Assembly (NCBI GenBank): GCA_963978445.1
Contig: CAXBRT010000001.1
Location: forward strand, 1-58,983
DNA: 58,983 nucleotides
Direction: 5' to 3'
DNA from: TMED14 sp003444795
GTDB taxonomy: Bacteria > Bacteroidota > Bacteroidia > Flavobacteriales > Schleiferiaceae
This document shows positions 7,947-16,585 of this stretch, in pieces. A program made the position numbers and the translations under genes. How positions within the stretch are numbered: the stretch's first letter is position 1; the number at the start of each line of letters is the position of its first letter. Under the pieces are notes generated by a model that saw nothing but the letters and a program-made list of their open reading frames with translations, did no database searches and was not told the DNA's origin.

Positions 7947-9038
7947 TTAAGCGTTCATTAAAGAGACGAAATCGTCAAATAAATAGCGAGAATCATGCGG
8001 GCCGGGTGAGGCCTCTGGATGGTATTGTACACTGAAAACCGGAGCATCCGTTCGTCGAATGCCCGCAACGGTGCCATCATTCAAATGAACATGCGTCAAT
8101 TCTACGGAAGGATGTTTTTCCACATCCTCCATGACGACGGCAAATCCGTGGTTCTGGGAGGTAATCTCTCCTTTTCCCGTTTTCAAGTTTTTAACCGGGT
8201 GATTAATGCCCCGGTGACCATTGTACATCTTGTACGTTTTCATACCCGATGCCAAAGCAATCATTTGATGTCCCAAACAGATGCCAAAGGTCGGTTTGCC
8301 CGAAGCGATCATGGACTTAGCTACGTCAATAACCGCGGGCGATGCTGCGGGATCCCCAGGTCCATTGGACAAGAAGTAGCCGTCTGCACTGGAGGCAGCC
8401 AAGGTTTCAAAGGGCGTATTGTAGGGATACACCGTCACTTTACAGCCCGCTTGGGCAAGGCAACGCAAGATGTTCTTCTTGATGCCCAAATCCAATGCGG
8501 CTACGTGCAAGGATGCATCCTCCGCACCATAGGTGTACGGGCTATCCGTGCTTACCACAGAACACAACTCTAAGCCCTCCATCGAGGGAGTCGCGGCTAG
8601 TTCAGCTTTCAATTCTTCCAAACGATCCACCTCCGTGCTGATGATAGCATTCTGCGCCCCGTGATCGCGAATGTGACGAACCAGGGCCCGAGTATCTACA
8701 TCCGCTATGGCTACAATGTTTTGCTCCCGGAAGAAATCGGCTAACGTCTTTCCATTGGCGCGTGGGCGGGTCTGGATGGCACTAAAATTCCGAACAATTA
8801 ATCCCGCAATTTGGACGTTTACATTTTCTGACTCCTCCTCTGAGACCCCGTAGTTTCCGATATGCGCGGTAGCCGTTACCATCAATTGACCCCGATAGCT
8901 TGGATCGGTAAAAATCTCTTGATAGCCAGACATGCCCGTATTAAAGCATATCTCTCCAGTTGCCGTGCCATTTAGGCCCGTGGAGCGGCCGTAAAAAAGG
9001 GTACCATCTTGAAGGAGAACGAATGCTTTTGAGCTCAT
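7947..9038 (-). CDS. carA: Carbamoyl-phosphate synthase small (glutaminase) subunit
   Basis: Hydrolyses glutamine and feeds ammonia to the large subunit CarB for arginine and pyrimidine synthesis. 363 residues from the ATG at 9038 (MSSKAFVLLQ); an in-frame ATG 60 bp upstream would start inside the terminator T-run and is rejected. An N-terminal CPSase_sm_chain domain (about 1-135) is followed by a class I glutamine amidotransferase domain with nucleophile C254 (GICLGHQM), H340 and E342 (YHPEASPGPHD). carB is not nearby. The gene lies after the rplQ terminator, so it may have its own promoter or depend on partial read-through. Confidence 0.96.
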   Translation of the reverse strand: MSSKAFVLLQDGTLFYGRSTGLNGTATGEICFNTGMSGYQEIFTDPSYRGQLMVTATAHIGNYGVSEEESENVNVQIAGLIVRNFSAIQTRPRANGKTLADFFREQNIVAIADVDTRALVRHIRDHGAQNAIISTEVDRLEELKAELAATPSMEGLELCSVVSTDSPYTYGAEDASLHVAALDLGIKKNILRCLAQAGCKVTVYPYNTPFETLAASSADGYFLSNGPGDPAASPAVIDVAKSMIASGKPTFGICLGHQMIALASGMKTYKMYNGHRGINHPVKNLKTGKGEITSQNHGFAVVMEDVEKHPSVELTHVHLNDGTVAGIRRTDAPVFSVQYHPEASPGPHDSRYLFDDFVSLMNA

Positions 9039-9062
9039 ATACAGGTATTTACGTTTAGACAC

Positions 9063-9094
9063 AAAAAAAGGATAAGAGCGAACCCTTATCCTTT
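9063..9094 (-). terminator. Intrinsic terminator after rplQ
   Basis: Minus strand AAAGGATAAG, 8-nt loop, CTTATCCTTT followed by further Ts. It marks the end of the ribosomal supercluster, 33 bp past rplQ and 24 bp before carA. Confidence 0.85.
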
Positions 9095-9127
9095 GCAAGT
9101 TAGAAGAGAATTCACGCTTTTACTCGT

Positions 9128-9655
9128 TTATTCTGCCTCGTGTTCGTTATTTTCAGCTGGAGCCGCGTCTGCACTTTCAGCCGCCTCTTCAGCCACCACT
9201 TCCGCGGGTGCTGCAGCAGGAGCTTCCGTTCCTACCGTCGCCTTCTTGCTACGACGGGTAGACTTCTTCGCTTCCTTCTTTTCATTGCCGTAGATATCGT
9301 TGAAATCCACCAACTCAATCATGCACATTTCGGCGTTGTCACCCAAACGGTTGCCCGTCTTGATGATGCGTGTGTACCCACCTGGACGATCCCCCACCTT
9401 CACAGCCACTTCACGGAAAAGTTCCGCAACGGCTTCTTTGTTCTGAAGGTAGCTGAATACCATACGACGGTTGTGCGTGCTATCTACTTTAGAACGGGTC
9501 ACCAAAGGCTCCACGTACTTCTTCAATTCTTTTGCTTTCGCTACCGTAGTGTTGATGCGCTTATGGGTAATCAAAGAGGCAGCCATGTTGCTCAACATCG
9601 CTTTGCGGTGTGAAGCCGTGCGGCCCAAATGATTAAATTTTTTGCCGTGTCTCAT
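9128..9655 (-). CDS. rplQ: 50S ribosomal protein L17
   Basis: Ribosomal protein near the peptide exit tunnel. 175 residues, longer than the roughly 120-130 of E. coli. The conserved core (MRHGKKFNHLGRTASHRKAML to about residue 118) is followed by a basic patch (KKEAKKSTRRSKK) and then an Ala/Glu-rich acidic tail, an extension usual in Bacteroidota. It lies 6 bp after rpoA and ends at a terminator, closing the alpha operon. Confidence 0.97.
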   Translation of the reverse strand: MRHGKKFNHLGRTASHRKAMLSNMAASLITHKRINTTVAKAKELKKYVEPLVTRSKVDSTHNRRMVFSYLQNKEAVAELFREVAVKVGDRPGGYTRIIKTGNRLGDNAEMCMIELVDFNDIYGNEKKEAKKSTRRSKKATVGTEAPAAAPAEVVAEEAAESADAAPAENNEHEAE

Positions 9656-9661
9656 TGCAAA

Positions 9662-10654
9662 TTATTCCTTATCCAGTTTGTATTTGGTGGTATCCATGCC
9701 GAAAGAAAGGCCCAAGTGGGCAACTAGATCTTCCAACTCCGTCAAAGACTTCTTACCGAAGTTGCGGAACTTCATCAAATCCGCTTTCGTGTATGAAACC
9801 AAGTCGGCTACCGTCTCAACTTCCGCTGCCTTCAAGCAGTTCAAGGCGCGAACGCTCAATTCGAGTTCCGTCAGTGGCTTGAGCAACAATTTGCGCATTT
9901 CCATGACTTCTTCATCGTAGCTCTCTACTTCCTGAACGGGCTCCGCATCGGGAATCATGCGCTCATCCGTGAAGAGCAAGAAGTGCTGGATCAAGATTTG
10001 AGCGGCATCCGTCAAGGCATCCTGAGGAACTATGCTGCCGTCCGTGTGGATTTCCAAGATCAACTTCTCAAAGTCGGTCTTCTGCTCAACGCGGAAGTTT
10101 TCAATGCTGTAGTTTACGTTCTTGATGGGGGTGTAAATCGCATCCAAGGCGATGGTTCCCAAAGCTGCGTCTACTTTCTTGTTCTCTTCAGCAGGAACAT
10201 AGCCGCGGCCCTTTTCAATGGTCAACTCCATTTCGACCTTCACAGAAGCGTCGAGGTGGCAAAGAACCATATCTGGGTTTAAAACTTGGAAATTGGCCAT
10301 GAATGAACCGAGGTCGCCCGCGGTCAATTGGTCCTTGCCCGTGAAGTTCACTTTCACCACTTCAGCATCTGCTGAATCGATTTGACGCTTCAAACGAACT
10401 TGCTTCAAGTTCAAGACAATTTCCGTTACGTCTTCAACGACTCCTTTGATGGTCGAAAACTCGTGGTCGACTCCAGAGATACGAACCGAAGTGAAGGCGA
10501 AACCTTCCAAAGAGTTCAGAAGAACGCGGCGCAAGGCATTTCCTACCGTCAAGCCATACCCTGGCTCCAACGGACGGAATTCAAACTGTCCGTGTGTATC
10601 AGTCGTTGCGTTGACAATAACCTTCTCAGGCTTTTGGAATTGAAGAATAGCCAT
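9662..10654 (-). CDS. rpoA: DNA-directed RNA polymerase alpha subunit
   Basis: 330 residues, normal length. The N-terminal assembly domain contains LEPGYGLTVGNALRRVLLNSL, which makes the alpha dimer and contacts beta; the C-terminal domain (about 250-330) has two helix-hairpin-helix elements (LSVRALNCLKAAEVETVADL and NFGKKSLTELEDLV), which bind UP elements and activators. It is placed between rpsD (3 bp) and rplQ (6 bp), the standard alpha-operon position. Confidence 0.98.
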   Translation of the reverse strand: MAILQFQKPEKVIVNATTDTHGQFEFRPLEPGYGLTVGNALRRVLLNSLEGFAFTSVRISGVDHEFSTIKGVVEDVTEIVLNLKQVRLKRQIDSADAEVVKVNFTGKDQLTAGDLGSFMANFQVLNPDMVLCHLDASVKVEMELTIEKGRGYVPAEENKKVDAALGTIALDAIYTPIKNVNYSIENFRVEQKTDFEKLILEIHTDGSIVPQDALTDAAQILIQHFLLFTDERMIPDAEPVQEVESYDEEVMEMRKLLLKPLTELELSVRALNCLKAAEVETVADLVSYTKADLMKFRNFGKKSLTELEDLVAHLGLSFGMDTTKYKLDKE

Positions 10655-10657
10655 GGC

Positions 10658-11266
10658 TTATTTCGAGTAGAGTTCGACAATCAATTGCTCCTTAATGTTC
10701 TCAGGGATCATGTCACGAGAAGGAACGCTATCAAACGTACCTGTCATCGTGGCGTCGTTCCAGGTTACCCAGCCATATTGATTAGCTGAGGTACCGGTCA
10801 ATGAGGCCGTGATAACCTCCAAGGTCTTTGACTTTTCGCGGACCGAAATAACATCACCAGGCTTCACTTGCATAGAAGGAATGTTACAAACCTCTCCATT
10901 TACCGTGATGTGACGGTGGGAAACCAACTGACGAGCAGCGCGTCGCGTGGGAGCTACGCCCAAACGATACACCACGTTGTCCAAACGGCTTTCGCACAAC
11001 TGGAGCAACACTTCACCGGTTACACCTTTAGAACGTGAAGCACGATCAAACAAGATGCGGAACTGACGCTCCAAAATACCGTAGGTGTACTTTGCTTTTT
11101 GCTTTTCAGCCAACTGAATAGAATACTCGGACTTCTTGCCGCGCTTGCGCTGAAAACCGTGCTGCCCCGGAGGGTAGTTACGCTTCTCCAACGCGCGATC
11201 AGGACCAAAAATGGGTTCACCAAATCGGCGGGCAATTTTAGTAAGGGGACCTCTATAACGTGCCAT
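10658..11266 (-). CDS. rpsD: 30S ribosomal protein S4
   Basis: Primary 16S rRNA binding protein that nucleates 30S body assembly. 202 residues. The start MARYRGPLTKIARR is a cysteine-free N-terminus (no zinc finger), and the S4 RNA-binding domain appears at about 92-155 (ESRLDNVVYRLG, RRAARQLVSHRHITVNG). Tightly packed between rpsK (20 bp upstream) and rpoA (3 bp downstream). Confidence 0.98.
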   Translation of the reverse strand: MARYRGPLTKIARRFGEPIFGPDRALEKRNYPPGQHGFQRKRGKKSEYSIQLAEKQKAKYTYGILERQFRILFDRASRSKGVTGEVLLQLCESRLDNVVYRLGVAPTRRAARQLVSHRHITVNGEVCNIPSMQVKPGDVISVREKSKTLEVITASLTGTSANQYGWVTWNDATMTGTFDSVPSRDMIPENIKEQLIVELYSK

Positions 11267-11286
11267 TTCTTTCTCTCAGTTAAAAA

Positions 11287-11685
11287 TTATACGCGACGGC
11301 GCTTGGGTGGACGGCAACCATTGTGAGGAATGGGCGTGATATCCACGATTTCCGTCACTTCAATACCGCTGTTGTTCAAACTGCGGATGGCGCTTTCACG
11401 ACCATTACCGGGTCCTTTAACATAGACCTTCACCTTGCGCAGGCCGGCTTCAACAGCAACTCCAGCAGCATTTTCAGCAGCCATCTGAGCGGCGTAGGGC
11501 GTGTTCTTTTTGGAACCACGGAAGCCCATTTTACCGGCAGAAGACCAGGAGATTACTTGACCTTGCGTATTGGTCAAAGCGATGATGATGTTGTTGAAGG
11601 TAGAAGTTACGTGAGCTTCCCCCACGGCTTCCACTTTAACCTTGCGCTTTTTCGTCGTCTTGGTAGACTTGGTAGACTTAGCCAT
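11287..11685 (-). CDS. rpsK: 30S ribosomal protein S11
   Basis: Platform protein of the 30S subunit facing the E-site. 132 residues, with a Lys/Thr-rich N-terminus and the conserved core HVTSTFNNIIIALTNTQG, KMGFRGSKKNTPYAAQ and the C-terminal signature VTEIVDITPIPHNGCRPPKRRRV. Lies between rpsM (10 bp) and rpsD (20 bp) in the alpha operon. Confidence 0.98.
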   Translation of the reverse strand: MAKSTKSTKTTKKRKVKVEAVGEAHVTSTFNNIIIALTNTQGQVISWSSAGKMGFRGSKKNTPYAAQMAAENAAGVAVEAGLRKVKVYVKGPGNGRESAIRSLNNSGIEVTEIVDITPIPHNGCRPPKRRRV

Positions 11686-11695
11686 CAGTTATGGA

Positions 11696-12073
11696 TTATT
11701 TCGTTGCCTTCTTCTTGTTTGCAACCGTCTTACGCTTACCCTTACGAGTACGCGAGTTGTTCTTGGTGCGCTGACCACGAAGGGGCAGACCCAGACGGTG
11801 ACGGATACCGCGTTGGCATCCAATGTCCATCAATCGCTTGATGTTCATTTGTGTTTCGGAACGGAGTTCACCTTCCACTTTTACATTGTCGGTGATCCAG
11901 TTACGGATGTCCTGCAGTTGATCATCGGTCCAGTCTTGGACTTTGATGTTAAAATCAACCCCAGCCGCTGTGAGGATTTCACGCGAACGGGAACGACCAA
12001 TTCCGTAGATATAGGTCAGACCAATTTCTCCACGCTTGTTTTTCGGGAGGTCTATGCCAGCTATTCTCGCCAT
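11696..12073 (-). CDS. rpsM: 30S ribosomal protein S13
   Basis: 30S head protein contacting the 50S subunit and P-site tRNA. 125 residues. MARIAGIDLPKNKRGEIGLTYIYGIG and the basic C-terminal tail PLRGQRTKNNSRTRKGKRKTVA are diagnostic. First protein of the alpha segment, 19 bp after rpmJ. Confidence 0.98.
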   Translation of the reverse strand: MARIAGIDLPKNKRGEIGLTYIYGIGRSRSREILTAAGVDFNIKVQDWTDDQLQDIRNWITDNVKVEGELRSETQMNIKRLMDIGCQRGIRHRLGLPLRGQRTKNNSRTRKGKRKTVANKKKATK

Positions 12074-12092
12074 TTCTTCTTTCTAAATGGGT

Positions 12093-12209
12093 TTAACCTT
12101 GTCGTTGCTTCAACTTGGGATTCTTCTTGTTGATGATGTACAAGCGGCCCTTACGACGGACAATCTTGCAATCAGCGCTACGCTTTTTAAGTGATGCTCG
12201 AACTTTCAT
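12093..12209 (-). CDS. rpmJ: 50S ribosomal protein L36, zinc-free form
   Basis: A 38-residue protein read directly from the minus strand: it begins MKVRASLKKRSADCKIV and ends NPKLKQRQG. It has a single cysteine, so this is the C-minus paralogue type that does not bind zinc (the zinc form has a CxxC...CxxxxH pattern). It sits between infA (22 bp) and rpsM (19 bp) as in other bacteria. Too short for routine ORF length limits but certain by sequence and position. Confidence 0.97.
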   Translation of the reverse strand: MKVRASLKKRSADCKIVRRKGRLYIINKKNPKLKQRQG

Positions 12210-12231
12210 GGTGTGTTTCTAAACAAATCTT

Positions 12232-12447
12232 TTAATAACGGTAGGTAATGCGTGCCTTGGACAAATCATAAGGGCTCAATTCCAATTTCACACGATCGCC
12301 AGGAAGGAGCTTGATGTAGTGCATACGCATCTTGCCTGAGATGTGAGCGATAACCACGTGACCGTTTTCCAATTCAACGCGAAACATTGCGTTTGAAAGG
12401 TTTTCGGTGATGGTACCGTCTTGGGTAATTCCTCCTTGTTTGGCCAT
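12232..12447 (-). CDS. infA: Translation initiation factor IF-1
   Basis: Single OB-fold protein that blocks the A-site during initiation. 71 residues from the ATG at 12447 (MAKQGGITQDGTI); an ATG 12 bp upstream overlaps secY and would add four non-family residues. Motifs are FRVELENGHVV, ISGKMRMHYIKLLPGDRV and SPYDLSKARITYRY. It starts 1 bp after the secY stop; no map or adk gene intervenes. Confidence 0.97.
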   Translation of the reverse strand: MAKQGGITQDGTITENLSNAMFRVELENGHVVIAHISGKMRMHYIKLLPGDRVKLELSPYDLSKARITYRY

Positions 12448-12448
12448 G

Positions 12449-13780
12449 TTAGAAGGCATTAGTTCGGCCAGACAAACGACCGCCGTCCATGAGACCGTCG
12501 TAGTGGCTGTTCAACAAATAGCTTTCTACCTGCATCAAGGTGTCTAAGACAACACCCACGATAATGAGCAGGGATGTTCCGCCGTAGAACTGGGCCCACT
12601 GCATATTCACTCCTGCTTTCATTGCCAGCGAAGGAAGAATAGCAATCAAAGCCAACAGAATAGCTCCAGGAAGCGTAATCTTCGCCAAAACATCATCAAT
12701 GTAGCTGCCCGTTGCCTCACCAGGTTTGATACCAGGGATGAAGCCGCCGTTGCGCTTGAGGTCATCGGCGATTTGGGTCGTATTGATTTGAATGGCCGTG
12801 TAGAAGTACGTGAAGACCAAAATCAATACAGCAAATACAAAGTTGTACCAGAAGCCTTGGATGTTTCCAAACACGTCCACCATCCACGTAGCACCCGCGC
12901 CCTGAAGGCCCGTGTACTGAACAACGGTCAAAGGAATGAACATCAATGCTTGAGCGAAGATGATCGGCATTACACCGGAGGCGTTCACGCGGATGGGCAA
13001 GTAGCTGCGACCGATGGTCTTGCTGCTTCCTCCAGCGACACGCTTGGCGTATTCCAAGGGGATTTGACGCACGGCCTGCGTGATCGCAATCGCGAACAAG
13101 AAGACTATGTAAATAGCAACTATTTCCAATAGGAACTTAATCCAGCCACCTCCAGCGGGGCTCAGCTGAGTGACAAGCTCTTGGAAGAAGGCTTGAGGCA
13201 AGGTGGCCACAATACCAATCATAATCAAGAGGGAGATACCGTTGCCGATGCCTTTCTCCGTGATGCGCTCACCGAGCCACATCGCGAAAATGGTTCCAGC
13301 GATGATTACCGTCCAAGCAGCGAACCAGAAGGTTCCCATAGGCAAGGTTACGGTTACCCCTTGCATGAGCAAGTTGGTGATGTATCCTGGAGCCTGTGCT
13401 GCCACAATCAAGATAGTGAGGTAGCGCGTGATTTGGTTCAATTTGCGACGTCCTGACTCTCCTTCCTTCTGCATCTTTTGGATGCTAGGAACGGCCAAAC
13501 CTGCCAACTGAATGACGATTGACGCGGAGATGTACGGCATGATACCCAATGCCAAGACAGATGCGTTGGCAAATGCACCGCCTGAGAAGGCGTTGATCAA
13601 ACCAACCAAACCTTCAGAGGCTTGGTTCTGGAGCTGACCAAGTGAGCTAGGATCGATACCAGGAAGGACCACATTCGAACCCAAACGGTACACCAAGAGC
13701 AAACCAGCCGTAACGAGAAGCTTCTCGCGCAGCTCGGTAATCGCCCAGATGTTTTTAAGAGTTTGGATAAAACGATTCAT
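12449..13780 (-). CDS. secY: Protein translocase subunit SecY
   Basis: Central pore of the Sec translocon in the inner membrane. 443 residues with ten predicted transmembrane helices. Recognisable parts are the N-terminal amphipathic stretch and TM1 (LLVTAGLLLVYRLGSNVVLPGI), the plug region (LGQLQNQASEGLVGLINAFSGGAFANASVLALGIMPYI spans plug and TM2), and the C-terminal cytosolic loop with GTSLLIIVGVVLDTLMQVES before the end. It lies between rplO (9 bp) and infA (1 bp), the canonical spc position. Confidence 0.97.
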   Translation of the reverse strand: MNRFIQTLKNIWAITELREKLLVTAGLLLVYRLGSNVVLPGIDPSSLGQLQNQASEGLVGLINAFSGGAFANASVLALGIMPYISASIVIQLAGLAVPSIQKMQKEGESGRRKLNQITRYLTILIVAAQAPGYITNLLMQGVTVTLPMGTFWFAAWTVIIAGTIFAMWLGERITEKGIGNGISLLIMIGIVATLPQAFFQELVTQLSPAGGGWIKFLLEIVAIYIVFLFAIAITQAVRQIPLEYAKRVAGGSSKTIGRSYLPIRVNASGVMPIIFAQALMFIPLTVVQYTGLQGAGATWMVDVFGNIQGFWYNFVFAVLILVFTYFYTAIQINTTQIADDLKRNGGFIPGIKPGEATGSYIDDVLAKITLPGAILLALIAILPSLAMKAGVNMQWAQFYGGTSLLIIVGVVLDTLMQVESYLLNSHYDGLMDGGRLSGRTNAF

Positions 13781-13789
13781 GGTCTATGC

Positions 13790-14236
13790 TTACAGAGTTT
13801 CAACAGAACCACCCGCTGCTTCGATTGCGGCCGTAGCAGAGGCGCTGAATTTGTGTGCAGACACTTTCAAGGAAGCCGTCAGGGTGCCACGACCCAAAAC
13901 TTTTACCAGATCATGCTTACCGGCCAAGCCATTTTGCATGAGCGTCTCCAAATTGATTTCTTTAACCTGCTTTTCGTCCGCCAAAAGTTGGAGAACGTCC
14001 AAGTTGATCGCGCGGAATTCCACACGGTTCGGGTTTTTGAAACCGAACTTGGGTACACGACGCTGAAGGGGCATCTGGCCACCTTCAAAACCGATCTTCT
14101 TGCTGTAGCCAGAGCGAGACTTCTGTCCCTTGTGACCGCGTCCTGCGGTACCAGCTGCACCACTACCCTCACCGCGACCTAGGCGCTTCTTGGTGAACGT
14201 AGAACCCGCTGCGGGCTTGATATTATGAAGTGACAT
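13790..14236 (-). CDS. rplO: 50S ribosomal protein L15
   Basis: Late-assembling 50S protein with a long basic N-terminal tail. 148 residues; MSLHNIKPAAGSTFTKKRLGRG and the glycine-rich GRGHKGQKSRSG stretch are typical, with the globular domain after residue ~75. It follows rpmD (9 bp) and precedes secY (9 bp). Confidence 0.97.
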   Translation of the reverse strand: MSLHNIKPAAGSTFTKKRLGRGEGSGAAGTAGRGHKGQKSRSGYSKKIGFEGGQMPLQRRVPKFGFKNPNRVEFRAINLDVLQLLADEKQVKEINLETLMQNGLAGKHDLVKVLGRGTLTASLKVSAHKFSASATAAIEAAGGSVETL

Positions 14237-14245
14237 ATCTATGCG

Positions 14246-14428
14246 TTATTTAACTTCTTCAACATTCACGAGGTGGCTCACAGTACGAACCATACCAGCG
14301 ATTGCGGGGGTATTCTCGTGTTCAACACTTTGATTCATCTTACGCAGACCCAAAGCAACCATGGTTGCGCGCTGATTGGGAGGGCGGTTGATGACGCTGC
14401 GAACTTGGGTAATCTTAATACGTGCCAT
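14246..14428 (-). CDS. rpmD: 50S ribosomal protein L30
   Basis: 60 residues from the ATG at 14428 (MARIKITQVRSVINRPPNQR...). The frame is open much further upstream through rpsE, but that extension has no L30 similarity and is overlap noise. The conserved core contains TMVALGLRKMNQSVEHENTP. 10 bp after rpsE. Confidence 0.96.
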   Translation of the reverse strand: MARIKITQVRSVINRPPNQRATMVALGLRKMNQSVEHENTPAIAGMVRTVSHLVNVEEVK

Positions 14429-14438
14429 GATCGATATA

Positions 14439-14957
14439 TCAGCCGTTAAACACTTTAGAAACTTCAACGCCACGTGTGCGAGCCACTTGCTTGGCGTCGC
14501 GCATTTGGTGCAAGGCCATAAACGTAGCTTTAACCAGGTTGTGGGGATTGGAAGAACCCTTGGACTTAGCCAATACGTCGTGGACACCAACGCTCTCCAA
14601 CACGTGACGCATAGCGCCTCCCGCGATGACACCGGTACCTGAAGAGGCAGGGCGCAAGAATACACGTGCACCACCAAACTTGTATTCCTGCTCGTGAGGG
14701 ATCGTGCCCTTCACGACGGGGAAACGGTACAAGTTCTTCTTCGCATCTTCGATACCCTTGGTAACTGCTTCAGAAACTTCCTTGCTCTTGCCCAAGCCGT
14801 AGCCGCCGATGCCATGCTCGTCACCCACTACCACGATGGCGGTGAAACCGAACGCACGACCACCTTTGGTCACTTTGGTTACGCGCTGGACCCCTACAAG
14901 GCGATCCACCAACTCCAAGCCACTGGGCTTAACTTTCTTTGCGGTAATCTCTTTCAT
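14439..14957 (-). CDS. rpsE: 30S ribosomal protein S5
   Basis: Decoding-fidelity and mRNA helicase-site protein. 172 residues: the double-stranded-RNA-binding-like N-domain (LVDRLVGVQRVTKVTKGGRAF, VVVGDEHGIGGYGLGKSKEV) and the C-domain (GTGVIAGGAMRHVLESVGVHDVLAKSKGSSNPHN). Between rplR (6 bp) and rpmD (10 bp). Confidence 0.98.
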   Translation of the reverse strand: MKEITAKKVKPSGLELVDRLVGVQRVTKVTKGGRAFGFTAIVVVGDEHGIGGYGLGKSKEVSEAVTKGIEDAKKNLYRFPVVKGTIPHEQEYKFGGARVFLRPASSGTGVIAGGAMRHVLESVGVHDVLAKSKGSSNPHNLVKATFMALHQMRDAKQVARTRGVEVSKVFNG

Positions 14958-14963
14958 CTCTAT

Positions 14964-15320
14964 TTAGAATTTCAGTCCGCCTTCGCGAGCGCCTTCAGCC
15001 AAAGCCTTGACACGTCCGTGGTACAAGAAACCACCGCGGTCAAATGCTACAGTGTCGATACCCTTTGCCAGAGCGATTTCTGCAATTTTCTTTCCTACAT
15101 GAGCGGCCTTTTCGGTTTTGTTACCGGACAAGCCTTCGCCCTTCTTAACCAATGAAGAGGCCGTTCCTAAGGTGGTGCCGTTCTCGTCATTAATCAATTG
15201 AGCATAAATCTCCTTGCTGCTGCGGAATACTGCCAAACGAGGGCATGCTGCAGTGCCTTGAACAACCTTGCGGATGCGCATGTGGATACGGTCTCTACGA
15301 GTGATATTTTTCGTTGCCAT
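14964..15320 (-). CDS. rplR: 50S ribosomal protein L18
   Basis: 5S rRNA-binding protein of the central protuberance. 118 residues; RRDRIHMRIRKVVQGTAACPRLAVFRSSKEIYAQL and the C-terminal AFDRGGFLYHGRVKALAEGAREGGL are standard. Between rplF (6 bp) and rpsE (6 bp). Confidence 0.98.
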   Translation of the reverse strand: MATKNITRRDRIHMRIRKVVQGTAACPRLAVFRSSKEIYAQLINDENGTTLGTASSLVKKGEGLSGNKTEKAAHVGKKIAEIALAKGIDTVAFDRGGFLYHGRVKALAEGAREGGLKF

Positions 15321-15326
15321 ACTTCC

Positions 15327-15881
15327 TTACTTTTTACCGCCTGATTTACCAGCTTTCTTGCGAACGATCTCACCCACGTAGCGAACACCTTTTCCTTTGT
15401 AAGGCTCAGGCTTGCGCATAGCACGGATTTTAGAAGCGATCATTCCCACCAATTGCTTGTCATGAGACGTCAATTCGATAACAGGGTTCTTACCTTTTTC
15501 ACTGATGGTGTTCACCTTCACCTCCGAAGGCAACTGGAACATTACGTTGTGCGAGAAGCCCAAAGACAGATCCAATACTTGACCTGCATGGCTTGCACGG
15601 AAACCAACGCCCACCAGCTCCAAACGCTTAGTGAAACCTTCCGAAACACCAACCACCATGTTGTTGATCAACGCACGGTACAAACCGTGTGCTGCGCGGT
15701 GGCTCTTTGAGTCAGAAGGACGAGTAACCGTCAATACATTCTCCTCGATGGTTACGCCGATCTCAGAAGAAATCACTTGTGAAAGTGTACCCTTAGATCC
15801 TTTAACAGTAACCACGTCATTCTCCACGGTGACAGTAACACCGGCGGGAATTGTGATGGGGGATTTACCAATACGTGACAT
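15327..15881 (-). CDS. rplF: 50S ribosomal protein L6
   Basis: Two-domain protein at the factor-binding site of the 50S. 184 residues; the N-terminus is MSRIGKSPITIPAGV and the C-terminal signature is MRKPEPYKGKGVRYVGE followed by a Lys/Gly-rich tail. Between rpsH (10 bp) and rplR (6 bp). Confidence 0.98.
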   Translation of the reverse strand: MSRIGKSPITIPAGVTVTVENDVVTVKGSKGTLSQVISSEIGVTIEENVLTVTRPSDSKSHRAAHGLYRALINNMVVGVSEGFTKRLELVGVGFRASHAGQVLDLSLGFSHNVMFQLPSEVKVNTISEKGKNPVIELTSHDKQLVGMIASKIRAMRKPEPYKGKGVRYVGEIVRKKAGKSGGKK

Positions 15882-15891
15882 GTCTGTCTGT

Positions 15892-16290
15892 TTAGTATAC
15901 GTAGCAGATTACTTCACCACCAATGTTCTTGGAACGAGCGTCTTTGTCCGTCATCATACCCTGAGAGGTGCTGATGAAAGCGACACCCAAACCGTTCTTT
16001 ACACGGGGTAGCGTAGTTGCTGATTTATAATTGCGCAAACCGGGACGTGAGGCACGATCGATGCCGCGGATAACGGGGCGCTTGGATGATTTTTCGTACT
16101 TCAAAGCCACCTTCAACGTGCCCTGGGGGCCGTCCTGGTCAACTTTGTAGCTGGCGATATAGCCTTGCTCTTGCAAAAGACGAGCGATTTCCACCTTCAT
16201 GTTGCTAGAAGGAACCTCTACGACCGCGTGGCCAGCCTTAGCGCCGTTGCGGATGCGAGTCAAGAAATCTGCGATGGGATCGGTATACAT
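15892..16290 (-). CDS. rpsH: 30S ribosomal protein S8
   Basis: Primary binder of the 16S central domain; in E. coli it also represses the spc operon. 132 residues; MYTDPIADFLTRIRNG, SRPGLRNYKSATTLPRV and the C-terminal ISTSQGMMTDKDARSKNIGGEVICYVY identify it. Between rpsN (20 bp) and rplF (10 bp). Confidence 0.98.
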   Translation of the reverse strand: MYTDPIADFLTRIRNGAKAGHAVVEVPSSNMKVEIARLLQEQGYIASYKVDQDGPQGTLKVALKYEKSSKRPVIRGIDRASRPGLRNYKSATTLPRVKNGLGVAFISTSQGMMTDKDARSKNIGGEVICYVY

Positions 16291-16310
16291 GTTCTATACA
16301 ATTCAGTAGG

Positions 16311-16580
16311 TTACCAGCTGCTCTTCTTAACGCCTGGAATCATTCCATTCAAAGCCATTTCACGGAACGTTACTCGAGAGATGCCGAATTGACGCATGTA
16401 GCCACGTGGACGACCGGTCACTTTGCAACGGTTGTGCAAGCGTACAGGAGATGCATTCTTGGGCAACTTCTGGAGGGCTTCATAGTCACCAGCTTCTTTC
16501 AGAGCCTCACGCTTCGCAGCGTACTTGGCTACCAGAGCTTCGCGTTTGCGCTCACGCGCTTTCATTGATTCTTTTGCCAT
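16311..16580 (-). CDS. rpsN: 30S ribosomal protein S14, zinc-free long form
   Basis: 30S head protein. 89 residues, the long C-minus type: only one cysteine (NRCKVTGRPRGYMRQFGISR), so no zinc knuckle. The start MAKESMKARERKREAL is family-typical. Between rplE (5 bp) and rpsH (20 bp). Confidence 0.97.
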   Translation of the reverse strand: MAKESMKARERKREALVAKYAAKREALKEAGDYEALQKLPKNASPVRLHNRCKVTGRPRGYMRQFGISRVTFREMALNGMIPGVKKSSW

Positions 16581-16585
16581 GTCTC

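Noticed and set aside
9039..9098. 20-residue N-terminal extension of CarA
   Set aside because: Its ATG lies in the rplQ terminator stem; the family N-terminus starts at 9038.
12093..12459. Missing map/adk between secY and infA as a sign of deletion
   Set aside because: secY-infA adjacency is common in Bacteroidota, and a methionine aminopeptidase gene is present at the window start.
14429..14677. 83-residue N-terminal extension of L30
   Set aside because: Overlaps rpsE out of frame and has no L30 similarity.
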